Source: Streptomyces sp. NBC_00377 (lineage in GTDB: Bacteria; Actinomycetota; Actinomycetes; Streptomycetales; Streptomycetaceae). From it: a DNA stretch of 64,000 bases. A program made the translations under genes and the position numbers. Under the pieces are notes generated by a model. That model was not told the origin of the DNA and did not search any database. It saw only the letters and a list, made by a program, of their open reading frames with translations. The stretch's first letter is position 1. The number at the start of each line of letters is the position of its first letter. Where the stretch lies: contig NZ_CP107958.1 in assembly GCF_036075115.1 (NCBI RefSeq), positions 4,712,001 to 4,776,000 of the forward strand, written 5' to 3'. Positions 24,215 to 32,963 of this stretch are shown here, piece after piece.

Positions 24215-25681
24215 ATGACAGCGCGATTCATGAGCAAGGGTGCAAATCTGCCGGTCGACGTACCGGACGTACAGGTCGAACTCAGCTGGGCCGAGGGGGT
24301 GGGCGTACCGGACATCGATGCCTCGGCGCTGCTGTTGGCACAGGACGGGCGGGTTCGGGACGACGGGGACTTCGTCTTCTACAACCAGCCGCTCCACGCG
24401 TCCGGCGCCGTGCGGCACATCGGCAAGCGGAGCGATGCCGGTGTCATGACCGACACGGTCCAGGTGGATCTCCGCTCACTGGAGAGAGCCATCACGCGGG
24501 TGGTGCTGTGTGCGTCGGCCGACGGCGGGAACTTCGGTCAGGTGACCGGCCTGACGCTGAGACTGCTCGGCACGGGTGGGCGCTCCGAAGTGGCGCGCTT
24601 CGAGATGCAGGCCGCCAGGGAGACAGCGTTCATCGCCGGTGAGCTGTACCTGCGGGAGGGCCGCTGGAAGTTCCGGGCGGTGGGCCAGGGTTACGACTCC
24701 GGGCTGGCGGGGGTGGCCAGGGATTTCGGGATCACCGTCGACGCGGAGCCGGAGGTGGCGGCCACATCACCGAGCGCGCCTGTGCTCACCCCACCCGCTC
24801 CCGCCCCACCGACACTCCCCCCGCCTGTGTCATCCACGCCCACCCCGCCGGTGTCGCCTCCGGCCACCCCTGCGGCCGTCGTCCCGCCTCCGGCCGGCCG
24901 GTCGTCCGGTCCCCGTACGACCAAGGGGGAGGAGCGGCTGCCGGTCGACATGCGCAAACGGCTGTCCCTGCGCAAGGAGCAGGTCGCCGTCAGCCTGAGC
25001 AAGCGCGGAGCGCTGGGGCTCAGCGCGCGGGTCGTGCTCGTCCTGGACGCCTCCGGGTCCATGGCGTTCCTGTACTCGCGGGGAGTGGTGGCGGACGTCG
25101 TGGAGCGCATGGCCGCGGTGGCGGCACAACTCGACGACGACGGTGAGATGCAGGCCTGGACGTTCGCCAGCGAGGCCGCCCGCCTTCCCGACCTGCGGTT
25201 GGGCGAGCTGCCGGAGTGGCTGCGGCTGCATGTGCGGGTGGGGGAGATCAGTCTGTTCAGGCGTGGCAAGAAGCCCCGCAAGGGGATGGAGCCGGGGCAG
25301 GTCGACATGCGCTCGGTCGGCATCCAGAACGAGGAGCAGAAGGCGATCGCCCAGGTCAGATCGTATGTGCGGGAGAATCCGGCGCCCGTGCCGACGCTGG
25401 TGCTGTTCTTCTCCGACGGCGGGGTCCACCGCGACGCGGCAATCGAACGGGAGCTTCGGGCGGCCGTCGAGGAGCCGATCTTCTGGCAGTTCGTGGGGCT
25501 CGGTCAGTCCGACTACGGAGTGCTGGAGCGGTTCGACACGCTGCCCGGACGCCGTGTCGACAATGTCGGGTTCTTCGCCGTGGACGACGTCAGTACCGTA
25601 CCGGACCAGGAACTCTACGACCGGCTGCTGTCCGAGTTCCCCAGCTGGATCACGGCAGCGGGCCGCGCGGGCATCCTCTGA
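24215..25681 (+). CDS. TerD-domain / von Willebrand A-domain fusion protein
   Basis: 488 residues; the ATG at 24215 or an in-frame ATG five codons later (MSKGANLPV) is possible. Residues about 1-185 are a TerD-type calcium-binding stress domain (...KGANLPVDVPDVQVELSW...VCASADGGNFGQVTGLTLRLL...). A linker of about 50 residues is Pro/Ala/Thr-rich. The C-terminal VWA domain has the MIDAS motif DASGS (from about residue 278) and the later T/SDGG of LFFSDGGVHRD. TerD proteins belong to tellurite-resistance and phage-resistance stress complexes, and VWA partners are typical of those loci; here both are in one chain with no other ter genes. A cytoplasmic role in stress signalling is inferred. Confidence 0.9.
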   Translation: MTARFMSKGANLPVDVPDVQVELSWAEGVGVPDIDASALLLAQDGRVRDDGDFVFYNQPLHASGAVRHIGKRSDAGVMTDTVQVDLRSLERAITRVVLCASADGGNFGQVTGLTLRLLGTGGRSEVARFEMQAARETAFIAGELYLREGRWKFRAVGQGYDSGLAGVARDFGITVDAEPEVAATSPSAPVLTPPAPAPPTLPPPVSSTPTPPVSPPATPAAVVPPPAGRSSGPRTTKGEERLPVDMRKRLSLRKEQVAVSLSKRGALGLSARVVLVLDASGSMAFLYSRGVVADVVERMAAVAAQLDDDGEMQAWTFASEAARLPDLRLGELPEWLRLHVRVGEISLFRRGKKPRKGMEPGQVDMRSVGIQNEEQKAIAQVRSYVRENPAPVPTLVLFFSDGGVHRDAAIERELRAAVEEPIFWQFVGLGQSDYGVLERFDTLPGRRVDNVGFFAVDDVSTVPDQELYDRLLSEFPSWITAAGRAGIL

Positions 25682-25899
25682 CCGGCGTACGACCACGGCC
25701 GCCTCCTCGTGCTGTGCCCCCTGCCGCCCCCGGGACCTGGACAGCACACCGCACGCGACAGACCTCCCGCGGCACACCGGACGCGGCAGACCGTACGGCG
25801 CACATGGCAGTGCAGCGCTGCGTCGGTGAGCATCACGGAGCAGCGCTGATACGCGGGGCGGGCCTGTCACCGAGGCCGCCGGTGTGGGTGTGCGGCGTA

Positions 25900-25941
25900 C
25901 GGCTTGCGCTCCCCTCGGTGGGACGGCGGAGGCGCAAGCCG
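25900..25941. terminator. bidirectional hairpin between TerD-VWA and membrane gene
   Basis: Arms CGGCTTGCGC and GCGCAAGCCG (10 bp, perfect) around a 22-nt interior in the 265-bp convergent gap, just before the stop of the leftward gene. Confidence 0.65.
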
Positions 25942-25946
25942 AGTGA

Positions 25947-26819
25947 CTATTCCGGCTGGTGCTCCGGGCCCCCGAAGTCCGGGCTCGTGTAGTCCGGGCT
26001 GCTGAAGCTCGGGCGGGGCCCGGTCGAGCGGCCGTCGTCCGGGCTGCTGAAGCCCGGGCGGTCGTAGCCGATCTTCGGGAGGCGGCCGGTGGGAGCCGGT
26101 GGGGACAGGTCGTTGTGCAGGGCGGCCGCCGTGCCGGGATTGGCGAGAGCCTCCTGGAGGAACGGCAGGATGCCGCGTTCCAGCAGGGCTTCTCGCCAGG
26201 CTTCTCTGGCCTGGTCGACCTCCTCGCTCAGTTCGCTGTACGGTCCGGCCTCCAGGGACGGCCGGTTGCGCAGAGCGGTGAGCAGCAACGCCACGGTGGC
26301 GACGAGGATCGCGGCGACGGCCACGGCCCCGAACGTCCAGCCGGCGGCGAGCATGGTCCGGGCGAACGCCTGCCCGGGGTCGAGGACCCTGAGTATGTAA
26401 CCGACGAGCAGGAAGATCACCGCGGCGGTCCCGGCGAGCACGGGGGTGAGGACGGCGGCGACGGCACCCGCTCCCGCGGCTTCGGCGGCCTGGGCCGCCT
26501 CCCCCACGGTGGTGGCGAGCCCCATCGCGGCCGCGCCCGGCTCCGCGGAGGTCTCGGACGTGGACGACGGGGTGGACGGCGCGGGGTGGCGCAGCTCCTC
26601 GCGGACCTTCACGTAGTGCTGGTACTCGGCCGCCGCGGCCACCGTGATGAGTGCGGAGGCGTTGAGCGCCATGGTGCGCAGTTGTTCGGGGTTGAGCCGC
26701 TGTCCGACAGCGGCCAGTTCCGGGTGGTGTGGGGCGGAGCGCAGCGCCTCGTCGAGGATCCGCTCGTACTCCTGGCGGTCCTCGCTGTTCAGGTGCTGCG
26801 GAACGCTGTTCATCTGCAT
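25947..26819 (-). CDS. conserved hypothetical membrane protein with repeated FSSPD tail
   Basis: 290 residues from ATG 26819, chosen because CGGAG lies 8 nt upstream; a second ATG follows at 26813. An acidic N-terminal helix region (MNSVPQHLNSEDRQEYERILDEAL) precedes two strong hydrophobic segments (about 140-165 and 175-200), and the tail has FSSPD-type repeats (GFSSPDDGRSTG, SFSSPDYTSPDFGG). I do not recognise a family. The tail reads like a disordered, Ser/Pro-rich cytoplasmic or extracellular extension. It lies upstream of a metallophosphoesterase on the same strand but 193 bp apart, so co-transcription is uncertain. Confidence 0.7.
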   Translation of the reverse strand: MQMNSVPQHLNSEDRQEYERILDEALRSAPHHPELAAVGQRLNPEQLRTMALNASALITVAAAAEYQHYVKVREELRHPAPSTPSSTSETSAEPGAAAMGLATTVGEAAQAAEAAGAGAVAAVLTPVLAGTAAVIFLLVGYILRVLDPGQAFARTMLAAGWTFGAVAVAAILVATVALLLTALRNRPSLEAGPYSELSEEVDQAREAWREALLERGILPFLQEALANPGTAAALHNDLSPPAPTGRLPKIGYDRPGFSSPDDGRSTGPRPSFSSPDYTSPDFGGPEHQPE

Positions 26820-27012
26820 CCCCCGATGCTCCGTAGGGCTTGGGGCTCGCATGCCAACGAGCCGTCGGGCAGAAACGGAGGGGAGCCTGCTACGGATAAC
26901 CCGATGGTAGAGCGGCGACGGCATGGGGTGACAGGGGGTTTGCCGAAATTGGCCCCTGGCCTGCGGTGTCGCCGAGGGGCCCGAAGTGGGTGACTTCTGC
27001 CCCCTGGAGCGC

Positions 27013-28098
27013 TCAGACCTCGAGGGGCAATTGCTGGACCAGCAGTTTTCCGGCCATCGTCACACCGCCGTCCATCGCGATGGCCAGCCCGTCCGCGTAG
27101 ACGTGCGGGCCCTCCACGTGCGGGCCGCCGTTGTCCTCGTCCTCCTCGGAGCCCACTTCGCCCAGCAGGTAGGGAATCGGGCTGTGGCCGTGAACGATGC
27201 GGGTGCCCCCGTACGTATCGAGCAGGGAGCGGACGGCGTCGGCGCCGCCCTCGTCGCGGAAGGAGAAGCGCTTGGTGAACTTGCGGAACAGGTCCCACAC
27301 TTCGTCCGCGTCATTGCGCGTGATCGTCTCGCGGACGGTGTCGTTGACCGCCTCGATCGAGTCGCCGTAGTCGAGGTAGGCGGTGGTGTCGGAGTGGACG
27401 AGCAGGTGACCGTCGACCTCCTCGACGGCGTCGAGGCGGGCCATCCACTGGAGGTGGTGGTCCTGGAGCCGGTCCATGTCGTACTTCTGGCCGCCGTTGA
27501 GCAGCCAGGCCGCCTGGAAGGTGGCGGTGCCCGCGCCGGAGTTGACGGGGGTGTCGCCGAAGCGCTTGGCGCCGAGCAGCAGCAGTTCGTGATTGCCCAT
27601 GAGGGCCTTGCAGTACCCGCCGGCCGCGGCGGCCTCGGCGGACAGCCGCATGACGAGGTCGATGACGCCGATGCCGTCCGGGCCGCGGTCGGTGAAGTCG
27701 CCGAGGAACCACAGCCGGGCGGTGCCCGCGCACCAGTTGCCGGCGGAGTCGACGAGGCCCTTCTCCTGAAGTGCGGCCACCAGTTCGTCGAGGTAGCCGT
27801 GTACGTCACCGACGACGAACAGCGGTCCCGGGCCGGTCGCGGGCACCGGGGCCTGGACGGCCACGGGGTCCACGGCCACCTGGAGGGTGTCGCCGCGCCG
27901 GGTGATGACGGGCAGGTCGCGCTGGGTGGGCGTGTAGCCGTCCGGATGCTCCAGCGGCTCCTCGAGGGGCGGCGCGGCAGCTCCGGGGTCGGTGCCGTGG
28001 TCGTACGGACCGGTCTCGTTGACGTACGCGGGCACCCGGAAGTCGCGCAACGTCGCCGTCCGCTCCACCTCGGGTCCCTGACCGGCCCCCTGAGTCAT
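27013..28098 (-). CDS. calcineurin-like metallophosphoesterase (PrpE/ApaH-type)
   Basis: 361 residues from ATG 28098 behind GGAGGGGTCTG. An N-terminal extension of about 120 residues precedes the catalytic core with the metal-ligand motifs GDVHGYLDEL (about 128), LGDFTDRGPDG, GNHELL, and the later HSDTT and VHGHSPIPYL. These are the GDxHG, GDxxDRG, GNHE, H, GHxH set of PPP-type serine/threonine phosphatases and bis-tetraphosphatases. It probably dephosphorylates proteins or dinucleoside polyphosphates in the cytoplasm. A 565-bp non-coding region lies upstream. Confidence 0.88.
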   Translation of the reverse strand: MTQGAGQGPEVERTATLRDFRVPAYVNETGPYDHGTDPGAAAPPLEEPLEHPDGYTPTQRDLPVITRRGDTLQVAVDPVAVQAPVPATGPGPLFVVGDVHGYLDELVAALQEKGLVDSAGNWCAGTARLWFLGDFTDRGPDGIGVIDLVMRLSAEAAAAGGYCKALMGNHELLLLGAKRFGDTPVNSGAGTATFQAAWLLNGGQKYDMDRLQDHHLQWMARLDAVEEVDGHLLVHSDTTAYLDYGDSIEAVNDTVRETITRNDADEVWDLFRKFTKRFSFRDEGGADAVRSLLDTYGGTRIVHGHSPIPYLLGEVGSEEDEDNGGPHVEGPHVYADGLAIAMDGGVTMAGKLLVQQLPLEV

Positions 28099-28663
28099 CA
28101 GACCCCTCCACCATCGCGCCGCATCTGCACCCTTCGGGCTGCCTGGTCGCAGCGGCCCGCGGTGCCGTGCGTCCATCATAGGAATGCGCATCGTGCCGTG
28201 TGATGACCCAGGGGTGGTGAATCGGAGCAAGGCTCCAGTTCATCGTGGCTTTCGCCCCGATTGGGCAGGGCTTCGGCAGTCGGTGCTCACGCCGCCCGGA
28301 CCCTGCCCGAACCCGCACCCCGCCCTGGCCCGGTACTTCGCCGGACCGGCCGGGCCGCTACATCGGTCGGTCAGAGGGTGGTTCAGGTGGTCCCGGTGAG
28401 GGTGTTGCGGCGGCTGGGACCAAGGTGACGACCGGTGTCTCCGACGCCGTCCGAAACCGCCCGTACGTGCCCATGCCCTCCCGTGCCCGGCGTTGACGCG
28501 GACCGCTCGTTCCTGCCGAGCCGGCCGCCGTAACCGAACCCGTCTGCCCTTCTCCCGCCGCCCCTCGACGCTTCCCCAAGCCCCAAGCCCCAAGCCCCAA
28601 GCCGCCGCTCCCGGTGATCCGCGCCATCGTGTGGGCGTGGGTCGCGGTGAGCGGCGGCTCGGA
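28099..28663. other. 565-bp non-coding region upstream of the phosphoesterase
   Basis: This gap lies between the start of the phosphoesterase (28098) and the end of the LacI-family gene (28664), both leftward. I find no open reading frame with a ribosome binding site or the codon bias of the neighbours. The only structure noticed is four tandem copies of CCCCAAG at 28574-28601, shortly after the LacI stop. Confidence 0.7.
28574..28601. repeat. four tandem CCCCAAG heptamers
   Basis: Perfect 7-bp tandem repeat, four copies, about 60 bp downstream of the LacI-family stop (leftward transcription). It is short enough to vary between strains. Confidence 0.9.
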
Positions 28664-29776
28664 TCAGCTCTGTTCCGGCGCGCGGGGCGGGCTGACCGTG
28701 GTCCGAGGGGGGCGCCGTTGGGAAGAGGTCCGCACGAACAGCTCGGTCGGTATCACCTGCTCGACCGGTCGGTCCGTTTGCTCGCCCTCGATCGCGTCGA
28801 TGAGGAGTTGGATCACCGCCGTGCCGATGCGGCGCGGCTTCAGCGAGAGGGTCGTGACGGGCGGCTCGGTGTTGGCGTACACCGCGGACTCGCTGCAGCA
28901 CACGACGAGCAGGTCCTCGGGGACGCGCAACCCGTAGCGGCGGGCCGCGGCGAGCAGGTCGGTGCCGTTGGGGTCGAACAGGCCGTAGACGGCGTCGGGG
29001 CGGTCGGGGCGGGCCAGCAGCCGGTCGGCCGCGACCGCGCCCGCACACGGGTCGTGCGCGGGGTAGGCCTCGTAGACCGGGTCCTGCCCCACCCGCTCGC
29101 ACCACCGCAGATACGCGCTGGTCGACAGGTGTGTGTAGGTGTCGGTGGTGGTGCCCGTGAGCAGGCCGATGCGGCGGGCGCCGGCGTCGGCCAGGTGGTC
29201 GAGGATGTCAAGGACGGCGGCTTCGTGGTCGTTGTCCACCCACGCGGTGACCGGGAGCGCGCCGGCCGGGCGGCCGTCGGAGACGACCGGTAATCCCTGC
29301 CGGACCAGCTCGCTGACCACCGGGTCCTGGTCGGAGGGGTCGATGACGACCGTGCCGTCCAGGGCGACGTTCGACCAGACGTCGTGGCGCGAGGTCGCGG
29401 GGAGGATGACGAGCGCGTAGCCGCGGGCGAGCGCGGCCGAGGTGGCGGCGCGCGCCATTTCCGCGAAGTACGCGAATTCGGTGAAGGTGAAAGGTTCATC
29501 CCCGTAGGTCGTCACGGTCAGGCCGATGAGGCCGGACTTGCCGGTACGGAGGGTTCGGGCCGCCGCCGAGGGGCGGTAGCCGAGTCGGTCGGCGACCTCA
29601 CGGACATGGCGGCGGGTGGCGTCCGGAAGCCTGCCCTTGCCGTTGAGGGCGTCGGAGACGGTCGTGATGGACACTCCGGCGGCGGCGGCCACGTCCCTGA
29701 TGCCCGCCCGGCCCGGCCGGCTGCCTCGGCGTGAGGTTTCCGCGCGGCTCACCTGGTGCTTCCCTGCTGCTGTCAT
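28664..29776 (-). CDS. LacI-family transcriptional regulator
   Basis: 370 residues from ATG 29776 (MTAAGKHQVSRAETSRRGSRPGRAG...). The LacI HTH is IRDVAAAAGVSITTVSDALNGKGRLPDATRRHVREVADRLGYRPSAAARTLRTGKS (about residues 26-82), followed by the periplasmic-binding-like sugar-sensing domain. The N-terminus is longer than the family norm (HTH normally starts near residue 3), so a later start is possible. No sugar-transport or catabolic operon is adjacent, so target and effector are unknown. Upstream is a 415-bp non-coding region shared with hisC. Confidence 0.9.
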   Translation of the reverse strand: MTAAGKHQVSRAETSRRGSRPGRAGIRDVAAAAGVSITTVSDALNGKGRLPDATRRHVREVADRLGYRPSAAARTLRTGKSGLIGLTVTTYGDEPFTFTEFAYFAEMARAATSAALARGYALVILPATSRHDVWSNVALDGTVVIDPSDQDPVVSELVRQGLPVVSDGRPAGALPVTAWVDNDHEAAVLDILDHLADAGARRIGLLTGTTTDTYTHLSTSAYLRWCERVGQDPVYEAYPAHDPCAGAVAADRLLARPDRPDAVYGLFDPNGTDLLAAARRYGLRVPEDLLVVCCSESAVYANTEPPVTTLSLKPRRIGTAVIQLLIDAIEGEQTDRPVEQVIPTELFVRTSSQRRPPRTTVSPPRAPEQS

Positions 29777-30191
29777 GGCGAGCCGATAGTAGGGCTCATT
29801 CGGTGGGGTAGGGCGGACGCATATGCACGCATTGACAGGCACGTTTCTGCAAGGCTGAATAGGGTCAAATGCCTTGGAAATAAAGGTAGTTGACGGTTCT
29901 CATGCCAGGACGTGGCGTGTCGGCACGGATGAGCCTGCCGACGCGCCGATGTTTCGAAGAGGTCTCAACTCACCTGCACGAGGGATGCGCGCCACGGAGT
30001 GCACTACGGGCGCGTAGATATATGTGCAGCGCGCCCCCTGACGTGTACGCCTTCGTGCGGCTTCGTCCTCAGAAGTCGCGGAAGGTCCCTCCGCTTCGGC
30101 GCGACGGTCCCTGCTCACCTGTACGCACCCGCGCCGAATCCTCATAAGGTGAGCAGTATTGAAGCCGGTGGTGGTCACGAGGAGGACTGCG
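29777..30191. other. 415-bp divergent intergenic region (LacI-family / hisC)
   Basis: No gene was found here; the short reading frames lack ribosome binding sites and codon bias. It must hold the promoters of the leftward regulator and of hisC. A TTGACA (29832-29837) and a TTGACG (29891-29896) are present, but I could not assign -10 boxes with confidence. Confidence 0.6.
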
Positions 30192-31271
30192 GTGAGCGAG
30201 ACGAGCCCCAAGCTGCGCGCCGAGCTGGAGGGGATCCCCACCTACAAGCCGGGCAGGCCTGCCGCGGCCGGTGGTCCCTCGGCCTACAAGCTGTCCTCCA
30301 ACGAGAACCCCTACCCGCCGCTGCCGGGCGTGATGGAGACGGTGACGGCCGCCGCCGCGTCCTTCAACCGGTACCCGGACCTGGCCTGCACGGCGCTGGT
30401 GAACGAGCTGTCCGAGCGCTTCGGCGTCCCGGCCTCCCACCTGGCCACGGGCACCGGCTCGGTCGGTGTCGCCCAGCAGCTCGTCCAGGCCACCGCGGGT
30501 CCCGGCGACGAGGTGATCTACGCCTGGCGGTCCTTCGAGGCCTATCCGATCATCACGCAGATCAGCGGCGCCAAGGCTGTGCAGGTGCCGCTGACGCCGG
30601 GGGACGTGCACGACCTGGACGCCATGGCCGATGCGATCACCGAGCGGACCCGGCTGATCTTCGTCTGCAATCCCAACAACCCCACGGGCACCGTGGTGAA
30701 GCGGGCCGAGCTGGAACGGTTCCTCGACCGCGTGCCGGGTGACGTGCTGGTCGTGCTGGACGAGGCGTACCGGGAGTTCATCCGCGACCCCGAGGTGCCG
30801 GACGGTGTGGAGCTGTACCGCAAGCGGCCCAACGTCTGTGTGCTGCGGACCTTCTCCAAGGCCTACGGCCTCGCCGGGCTGCGCATCGGATTCGCCATCG
30901 CCCATGAGCCGGTGGCGGAGGCCCTGCGCAAGACCGCGGTGCCCTTCGGTGTCAGTCAGCTCGCGCAGGAGGCCGCGATCGCCTCGCTGCGCGCCGAGGA
31001 CGCGCTGCTCGGCCGGGTCGGTTCCCTGGTCTGCGAGCGTCTCCGCGTGGTCGAGGGGCTCCGCGCACAGGGCTGGACGGTGCCCGAGACCCAGGCCAAC
31101 TTCGTGTGGCTGCGACTGGGCGAGCACACGGTCGCCTTCGCCGCCGCGTGCGAACAGGCGGGCGTCGTGGTGCGGCCGTTCCCGGGCGAGGGCGTGCGGG
31201 TGACGATCGGGGAGAACGAGGCGAACGACATTTTCCTGAAGGTCGCGGAGGGTTACCACAAGGAGCTGTAA
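30192..31271 (+). CDS. hisC: histidinol-phosphate / aromatic aminotransferase (HisC-type)
   Basis: 359 residues from GTG 30192 behind GAGGAGGACTGC; an in-frame ATG further upstream is not supported. It is a class I/II PLP aminotransferase with the FVCNPNNPTGTVV and VLDEAYREF motifs and the PLP lysine in TFSKAYGLAGLRIGFA. The HisC family transaminates histidinol phosphate or aromatic amino acids; the short form with no his genes nearby could equally be an aromatic aminotransferase (Pat). It is closed by a strong terminator at 31313 and not linked to cydA. Assignment to HisC versus PatA is uncertain; the fold is certain. Confidence 0.88.
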   Translation: MSETSPKLRAELEGIPTYKPGRPAAAGGPSAYKLSSNENPYPPLPGVMETVTAAAASFNRYPDLACTALVNELSERFGVPASHLATGTGSVGVAQQLVQATAGPGDEVIYAWRSFEAYPIITQISGAKAVQVPLTPGDVHDLDAMADAITERTRLIFVCNPNNPTGTVVKRAELERFLDRVPGDVLVVLDEAYREFIRDPEVPDGVELYRKRPNVCVLRTFSKAYGLAGLRIGFAIAHEPVAEALRKTAVPFGVSQLAQEAAIASLRAEDALLGRVGSLVCERLRVVEGLRAQGWTVPETQANFVWLRLGEHTVAFAAACEQAGVVVRPFPGEGVRVTIGENEANDIFLKVAEGYHKEL

Positions 31272-31312
31272 GGAGCGGCCGCACCGGTTTGTGCTGGTCG
31301 GCGGCGGCCACA

Positions 31313-31343
31313 GGGGGGTTCCCGCGGGTAGCGGGGACCCCCC
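31313..31343 (+). terminator. hisC terminator
   Basis: Left arm GGGGGGTTCCCGC and right arm GCGGGGACCCCCC (one T-G wobble) with a 5-nt loop, followed by TT, 41 bp after the hisC stop. Confidence 0.8.
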
Positions 31344-31382
31344 TTCGCCTGTCGAAAATCCGTGCGGCATACTTGCTTGTGA

Positions 31383-31400
31383 ATGTGAACGCTTTCACAA
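31383..31400 (+). promoter_or_regulatory. Rex operator (ROP) upstream of cydA
   Basis: ATGTGAACGCTTTCACAA matches the Rex consensus TTGTGAANNNNTTCACAA at every defined base but the first. An extra upstream half site TTGTGAA lies at 31377-31383. It is 35 bp before the cydA start, where Rex would block transcription when NADH is low. S. coelicolor Rex is known to control cydABCD. Confidence 0.85.
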
Positions 31401-31434
31401 GCGTGATCCACGAGCGTGAGTAAGGAGTGACGAC

Positions 31435-32943
31435 GTGGACCTGGCTCTGGCGCCGGAGACCCTGGCGCGCTGGCAGTTCGGCATCACCACCGTCTACCAC
31501 TTCCTCTTCGTCCCCCTGACGATCTCCCTCGCGGCCCTCACCGCCGGTCTGCAGACCGCCTGGGTGCGCACGGAGAACGAGAAGTACCTCAGGGCGACGA
31601 AGTTCTGGGGCAAGCTGTTCCTGATCAACATCGCGATGGGTGTCGTCACCGGCATCGTGCAGGAGTTCCAGTTCGGGATGAACTGGTCCGACTACTCACG
31701 CTTCGTCGGTGACGTCTTCGGCGCCCCGCTGGCCTTCGAGGCTCTGATCGCCTTCTTCTTCGAGTCCACCTTCATCGGCCTGTGGATCTTCGGCTGGGAC
31801 AAGCTCCCGAAGAAGATCCACCTGGCCTGCATCTGGATGGTCTCGATCGGCACGATCCTCTCGGCGTACTTCATCCTCGCGGCCAACTCGTGGATGCAGC
31901 ACCCCGTCGGGTACCGGATCAACAAGGAGAAGGGCCGAGCCGAGCTCACCGACTTCTGGGCCGTGCTGACCCAGAACACCGCGCTCAGTCAGGTCTTCCA
32001 CACGATGTCCGCGGCCTTCCTGACCGGCGGCGCCTTCATGGTCGGCATTGCCGCCTTCCATCTGTACCGCAAGAGGCACATCCCGGTGATGAAGACCTCA
32101 CTGCGGCTGGGCCTGGTCACCGTGGTCATCGCCGGCCTGCTCACCGCCATCAGTGGTGACACCCTCGGCAAGGTCATGTTCAAGCAGCAGCCGATGAAGA
32201 TGGCCGCCGCCGAGGCGCTGTGGGACGGCGAGGCGCCCGCGCCGTTCTCGGTCTTCGCCTACGGAGACGTCGAGAAGGGACACAACAAGGTCGCCATCGA
32301 GATCCCGGGCCTGCTGTCCTTCCTCGCGAACGACGACTTCAGCTCGCATGTCCCCGGCATCAACGACGTGAACAAGGCCGAACAGGAGAAGTACGGCCCC
32401 GGCGACTACCGGCCCAACATCCCCGTGGCCTACTGGGGCTTCCGCTGGATGATCGGCTTCGGCATGTCGTCCTTCGCGATCGGCCTGGCCGGCCTGTGGC
32501 TCACCCGCAAGAAGTTCCTGCTGCCACAGCACCTGAGGGTCGGCGAGGACGAGGTGCCGCACGTGGTGCTGTTCAGGAACAAGGCGCTCGGCCCCAAGCT
32601 CACCAGGCTCTACTGGCTGGCGGCGATCTGGACCCTGGGCTTCCCGCTGATCGCCAACTCCTGGGGCTGGATCTTCACCGAGATGGGCCGTCAGCCCTGG
32701 GTCGTCTACGGCGTCCTCCAGACCCGTGACGCGGTCTCCCCCGGGGTCTCGCAGGGCGAGGTCCTCACGTCGATGATCGTCTTCACGGCGCTCTACGCGA
32801 TCCTCGCCGTCATCGAGGTCAAGCTGCTGGCGAAGTATGTGAAGGCGGGCCCGCCCGAGCTCACCGAGGCCGACCTCAACCCGCCCACGAAGATCGGCGG
32901 CGACTCCCGGGACGCCGACAAGCCGATGGCCTTCTCCTACTAG
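31435..32943 (+). CDS. cydA: cytochrome bd ubiquinol/menaquinol oxidase subunit I
   Basis: 502 residues from GTG 31435 behind AAGGAGTGACGAC. CydA carries the heme b558/b595/d ligands; here His22 (in TTVYHFLFVPLT) and His189 (in QVFHTMSAAFL) match the known positions, and GRQPWVV is in the later conserved part. About nine TM segments are visible. The enzyme reduces oxygen with menaquinol at the membrane, favoured at low oxygen. It heads the cydA-cydB-cydCD operon. Transcription is probably governed by Rex (operator at 31383). Confidence 0.97.
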   Translation: MDLALAPETLARWQFGITTVYHFLFVPLTISLAALTAGLQTAWVRTENEKYLRATKFWGKLFLINIAMGVVTGIVQEFQFGMNWSDYSRFVGDVFGAPLAFEALIAFFFESTFIGLWIFGWDKLPKKIHLACIWMVSIGTILSAYFILAANSWMQHPVGYRINKEKGRAELTDFWAVLTQNTALSQVFHTMSAAFLTGGAFMVGIAAFHLYRKRHIPVMKTSLRLGLVTVVIAGLLTAISGDTLGKVMFKQQPMKMAAAEALWDGEAPAPFSVFAYGDVEKGHNKVAIEIPGLLSFLANDDFSSHVPGINDVNKAEQEKYGPGDYRPNIPVAYWGFRWMIGFGMSSFAIGLAGLWLTRKKFLLPQHLRVGEDEVPHVVLFRNKALGPKLTRLYWLAAIWTLGFPLIANSWGWIFTEMGRQPWVVYGVLQTRDAVSPGVSQGEVLTSMIVFTALYAILAVIEVKLLAKYVKAGPPELTEADLNPPTKIGGDSRDADKPMAFSY

Positions 32944-32963
32944 GCCGAGGGAGCTGCACAGAC

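Noticed and set aside
29890..30241. Short open frames between the LacI-family gene and hisC
   Set aside because: Unsupported by codon bias or ribosome binding site; the region is better read as divergent promoters.
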